Shown here piece after piece: positions 34,012-35,881 of a DNA stretch of 35,881 nt (the first letter of the stretch is position 1; each line of letters begins with the position of its first letter). The stretch is from an uncultured Algimonas sp. (GTDB lineage Bacteria > Pseudomonadota > Alphaproteobacteria > Caulobacterales > Maricaulaceae): assembly GCA_937923575.1 (NCBI GenBank), contig CALDUL010000090.1, positions 1 to 35,881 of the forward strand, read 5' to 3'. The notes beneath the pieces were generated by a model that was not told the DNA's origin, did not search any database, and saw only the letters and a list, made by a program, of their open reading frames with translations. Position numbers and translations under genes: made by a program.

Positions 34012-34698
34012 TTAACATGAGCCGGCTGCGGCTGCTGCATCAGATGCTTCGGCATCGCCACCGCCGACACCTGGATTAGTGCCGTCTGGATCGTACTCGT
34101 ATTCTCTAAGCACTCCGTCTGGTCCAACAATATAAATGGTAAAATCATTTATATCGTATGTGCTGGATGGATTAAACTGCCCACCATTTGCCCCGCCGAC
34201 TCCATAAGCGATATAGTTCTCTCTAACCGCAGACCAATCAGGACCTGATGGAAAACGATTGGCGGCGTTGGTGTCTCTAGCAGACTCCTCTGTATGTGTA
34301 CGTGTCACGCCATCTCCATCAACGTATTCATCGCCCGCGTTAATCGTAGGGTGACTATGCACTGAACCGACTATATTCGGAATTATGCCCGGACCAAATC
34401 TGCTAACGGCGGCATTAACCATGGCATCCCAGCTGGTTCCGTTCGGTCCGCCTGCAACTGCTGGTCCGTTTACAATCTCGCCGTTCATATTGATGACAAC
34501 TGCGCCCCATTCATTGCCGCCACCATCTTCTTCCATTCCCTGAGCGATGTCAGCAGCAGCAGCCTGAGCCGCAGAATCGCGCGAATCACCCGTTGAAGCT
34601 GCTTCTCCATCAGATTGAGCGCCGTCTGAACTGCAGCTGTGGGCATCATCACTTGCATCTCCACCTCCGCCGCTACCCACTTCTTCACCTGCATCCAC
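34012..34698 (-). CDS. 3' open frame carrying the JAMM/DUF4329-like domain
   Basis: From GTG 34698 this frame gives 228 residues; the frame is open further up to 34818. An acidic, Ser/Gly-rich part (residues 1-50) is followed by a folded domain: NEWGAVVINMNGEIVNGP, then IVGSVHSHP, then FPSGPDWSAVREN. Glu, HSHP and SxxD are the metal-ligand pattern of JAMM/MPN+ and DUF4329-like proteins, though the gap of about 36 residues between HSHP and SGPD is longer than usual. DUF4329 domains occur in polymorphic toxins. The C terminus is Ala/Gly-rich and ends in Cys. The GTG has no good ribosome site, so it is probably not an independent start. Confidence 0.5.
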   Translation of the reverse strand: MDAGEEVGSGGGGDASDDAHSCSSDGAQSDGEAASTGDSRDSAAQAAAADIAQGMEEDGGGNEWGAVVINMNGEIVNGPAVAGGPNGTSWDAMVNAAVSRFGPGIIPNIVGSVHSHPTINAGDEYVDGDGVTRTHTEESARDTNAANRFPSGPDWSAVRENYIAYGVGGANGGQFNPSSTYDINDFTIYIVGPDGVLREYEYDPDGTNPGVGGGDAEASDAAAAAGSC

Positions 34699-35012
34699 AT
34701 AGCGATCCCATGCTTCCGAGCCGCTAATGTCATGTTGGAAATCCCACGTGCTCCAGCGCCGACCAGTTGCGATGACCTCATCCTCAGGATCGCCAGGTAG
34801 GCCACCACCTCCCGGGCTTCACCGGGAACTACAACAGTGAAGAGTCGATCATCGCTTTTCTTAAAGTCCGAAAAATCATCGAAATCGGTTGGTGTTTCGG
34901 CAATAGCGTTGATCCGTGAATTTTCAGCCGTCACTGCCTCGGCGAAGGCAACAAGCTGTGCCTCGGAGGGCTCCAGATCAAGCGTGTCGTAATAATCGAA
35001 AAACGTGTCCAT
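34485..35012 (-). CDS. 5' open frame of the split gene (175 residues as read)
   Basis: The first 66 residues, with MDTFFDYYDTLDLEPSEAQL and DFDDFSDFKKSDDRL, are acidic and have no signal peptide. They follow a strong ribosome site, so this start is real. The residues after about 66 (for example EVEMQVMMPTAAVQTAL and AILRLRLLLL) look out of frame. Unknown family. Confidence 0.4.
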   Translation of the reverse strand: MDTFFDYYDTLDLEPSEAQLVAFAEAVTAENSRINAIAETPTDFDDFSDFKKSDDRLFTVVVPGEAREVVAYLAILRMRSSQLVGAGARGISNMTLAARKHGIAMWMQVKKWVAAEVEMQVMMPTAAVQTALNLMEKQLQRVIRAILRLRLLLLTSLREWKKMVAAMNGAQLSSI

Positions 35013-35086
35013 ATCTTTCCTCCACCTTACCTAGAAATCAGCGCAGCCTTAGGGGGTGCGTCAAGCGAGAATAAGATTGGTGGCGC

Positions 35087-35881
35087 CTATCTGCCTTTCC
35101 ACTCCGGCGCACGTTTCTCTAGGAACGCGCGCGGCCCTTCCTGCATGTCTTCCGTTTGCGCCACGCGGCCGAAGGCGTGCTGGCCTTCGTTCATCAGCTC
35201 TTCGTCGGTCGCGTCGAAGGCCTTGCGCGTGACGGAGAGCGATTCCCGCACGGCAATCGGTGCGTTGGCGCAGATCTGCTTGGCGAGCGACATGGCCTCG
35301 TCCATGACGCCGTCCAGCGGGGCGAGGCGGTTGACGAGACCATGACCGTGCATGGCCTGCGCGCTCATCGGGTCGCCCGTGGCGACCATCTCCATGGCGA
35401 TAGCGCGGGGTATGGCGCGCGGGAGGCGGTGGACGCCACCGGCCGCCGCGACGAGCGAGCGTTTGACCTCGGGTAGGCCGAAGCGGGCGTTCTCGTCGGC
35501 GACGACCATGTCGGAGGCGAGGGCGAGTTCCATGCCGCCCGCAAGCGCGGAGCCCTTCACGGCGGCGATCCACGGCTTGCGGCGCGGCGCGCTGACATAG
35601 CCCGCGAAGCCGCCGTCCTTGGTCGAGAGCAGGTGTCCGCGGCCTTCGCTGATGGCTTTCAGGTCCGCGCCCGCGCAAAAGGTCTTGTCATTGGAACTCG
35701 TCAGTATCGCGACCCAGACGGCGTCGTCTGCCTCCACATCCTTGACCACCCAGTCCAGCGCTTCGGCGAGTTCGGGCGACACGGCGTTGCGCTTTTCGGG
35801 GCGGTTGAGCGTCACTATGGCGACGTTCCCGTCGCGCTTATATTGGATCAGGCTGCCGACGCCGTCTGGCTTGTCACTCAT
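35087..35881 (-). CDS. Enoyl-CoA hydratase/isomerase (crotonase) family protein
   Basis: A 264-residue cytoplasmic enzyme acting on acyl-CoA thioesters. It has TLNRPEKRNAVSPELAEAL, the oxyanion-hole segments TFCAGADLKAI and KGSALAGGMELALASDMVVA, and FGLPEVKRSLVAAAGGVHRL, which carries the catalytic-type Glu region of the family. Crotonases include hydratases, isomerases and others, and the substrate is not indicated. The ATG is the last codon of the window (35881), so the gene is complete but its promoter is outside. The gene lies 74 bases from the start of the low-GC split gene, on the same strand. Confidence 0.93.
   Translation of the reverse strand: MSDKPDGVGSLIQYKRDGNVAIVTLNRPEKRNAVSPELAEALDWVVKDVEADDAVWVAILTSSNDKTFCAGADLKAISEGRGHLLSTKDGGFAGYVSAPRRKPWIAAVKGSALAGGMELALASDMVVADENARFGLPEVKRSLVAAAGGVHRLPRAIPRAIAMEMVATGDPMSAQAMHGHGLVNRLAPLDGVMDEAMSLAKQICANAPIAVRESLSVTRKAFDATDEELMNEGQHAFGRVAQTEDMQEGPRAFLEKRAPEWKGR

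Larger units (their letters stand above)
34012..35012 (-). pseudogene. Gene encoding a JAMM/DUF4329-like protein, split by a -1-type frameshift
   Basis: Two overlapping minus-strand frames make one sensible protein. The first frame starts at ATG 35012 with GGAGGA a few bases upstream and reads 66 residues (MDTFFDYYDTL to LFTVVVPGEA). It should then move by one base at the CCCGGG run (34811-34816) into the second frame, open from 34818 to 34012 (PGGGGLPGDPEDEVIATG and onward). One extra C restores a 333-residue acidic protein. Past the break the first frame turns Met-rich and basic, unlike its start. No slippery heptamer is visible, so a mutation or sequence error is likelier than programmed frameshifting. 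Confidence 0.65.

Noticed and set aside
34800-34830. Programmed -1 ribosomal frameshift in the split gene
   Set aside because: No X-XXY-YYZ slippery heptamer is present in the required frame; a base deletion or sequence error is simpler.

Overview
The window is bacterial chromosome from a GC-rich alphaproteobacterium. Three things point to the Caulobacterales/Maricaulales/hyphomonad side of that class. First, the block tRNA-Ala(GGC), FYDLN-acid protein, aroA, cmk, rpsA, ihfB is a recognisable alphaproteobacterial arrangement. Second, AroA is of the class II (CP4-like) type. Third, two perfect TTAA-N7-TTAAC sites, the consensus of the cell-cycle regulator CtrA, lie just upstream of genes. Most of the window is dense core chromosome with short gaps and many overlapping gene ends. 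I see no insertion sequence, integrase, CRISPR array, rRNA or replication origin. The species cannot be named from this sequence alone.

Layout. 1-6787: the 3' part of thrS, then an envelope-polysaccharide block with an O-antigen ligase/polymerase-like membrane protein, a GT2 glycosyltransferase, a GT39 (ArnT-like) membrane glycosyltransferase, a DPM/ArnC-like polyprenyl-phosphate glycosyltransferase and a small membrane protein behind a CtrA box. 6837-8486: an EAL protein with a degenerate GGDEF domain. 8535-10904: methyltransferase, chorismate mutase and TyrA, the last two forming a tyrosine-branch pair. 10971-12317: L-serine dehydratase, convergent to TyrA. 12566-13693: another GT2 enzyme. 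13981-19043: tRNA-Ala, the FYDLN acidic protein, then aroA-cmk-rpsA and ihfB. 19165-20563: MscL and a membrane-anchored M48 protease. 20564-25153: a leftward group of a CPA1-type antiporter, a small membrane-anchored unknown and a class A penicillin-binding protein, with a CtrA box before the last. 25202-30836: an unknown protein, a lipoprotein, an atypical SDR, a periplasmic TPR protein and a DPP-IV-like lipoprotein peptidase. 30944-33333: TrkH and Hsp33, convergent. 35087-35881: an enoyl-CoA hydratase-family protein.

The clear accessory patch is 33406-35012, between hslO and the enoyl-CoA hydratase gene. It is visibly poorer in GC (about 45-50% on the lines I counted, against above 60% around it). 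It holds a gene encoding a JAMM/DUF4329-like domain (E...HSHP...SGPD) that is interrupted by a single-base frameshift, followed 6 bases later by a gene for a small protein with a signal peptide. The arrangement resembles a secreted effector with a periplasmic partner, but that function is inference. It is the best candidate here for something undescribed.

Other points of interest are a 15-base tandem repeat that carries one gene's stop codon while encoding a five-residue repeat in the opposing gene, divergent start codons that share bases, stop codons of convergent genes that abut exactly, and a likely leaderless ihfB.
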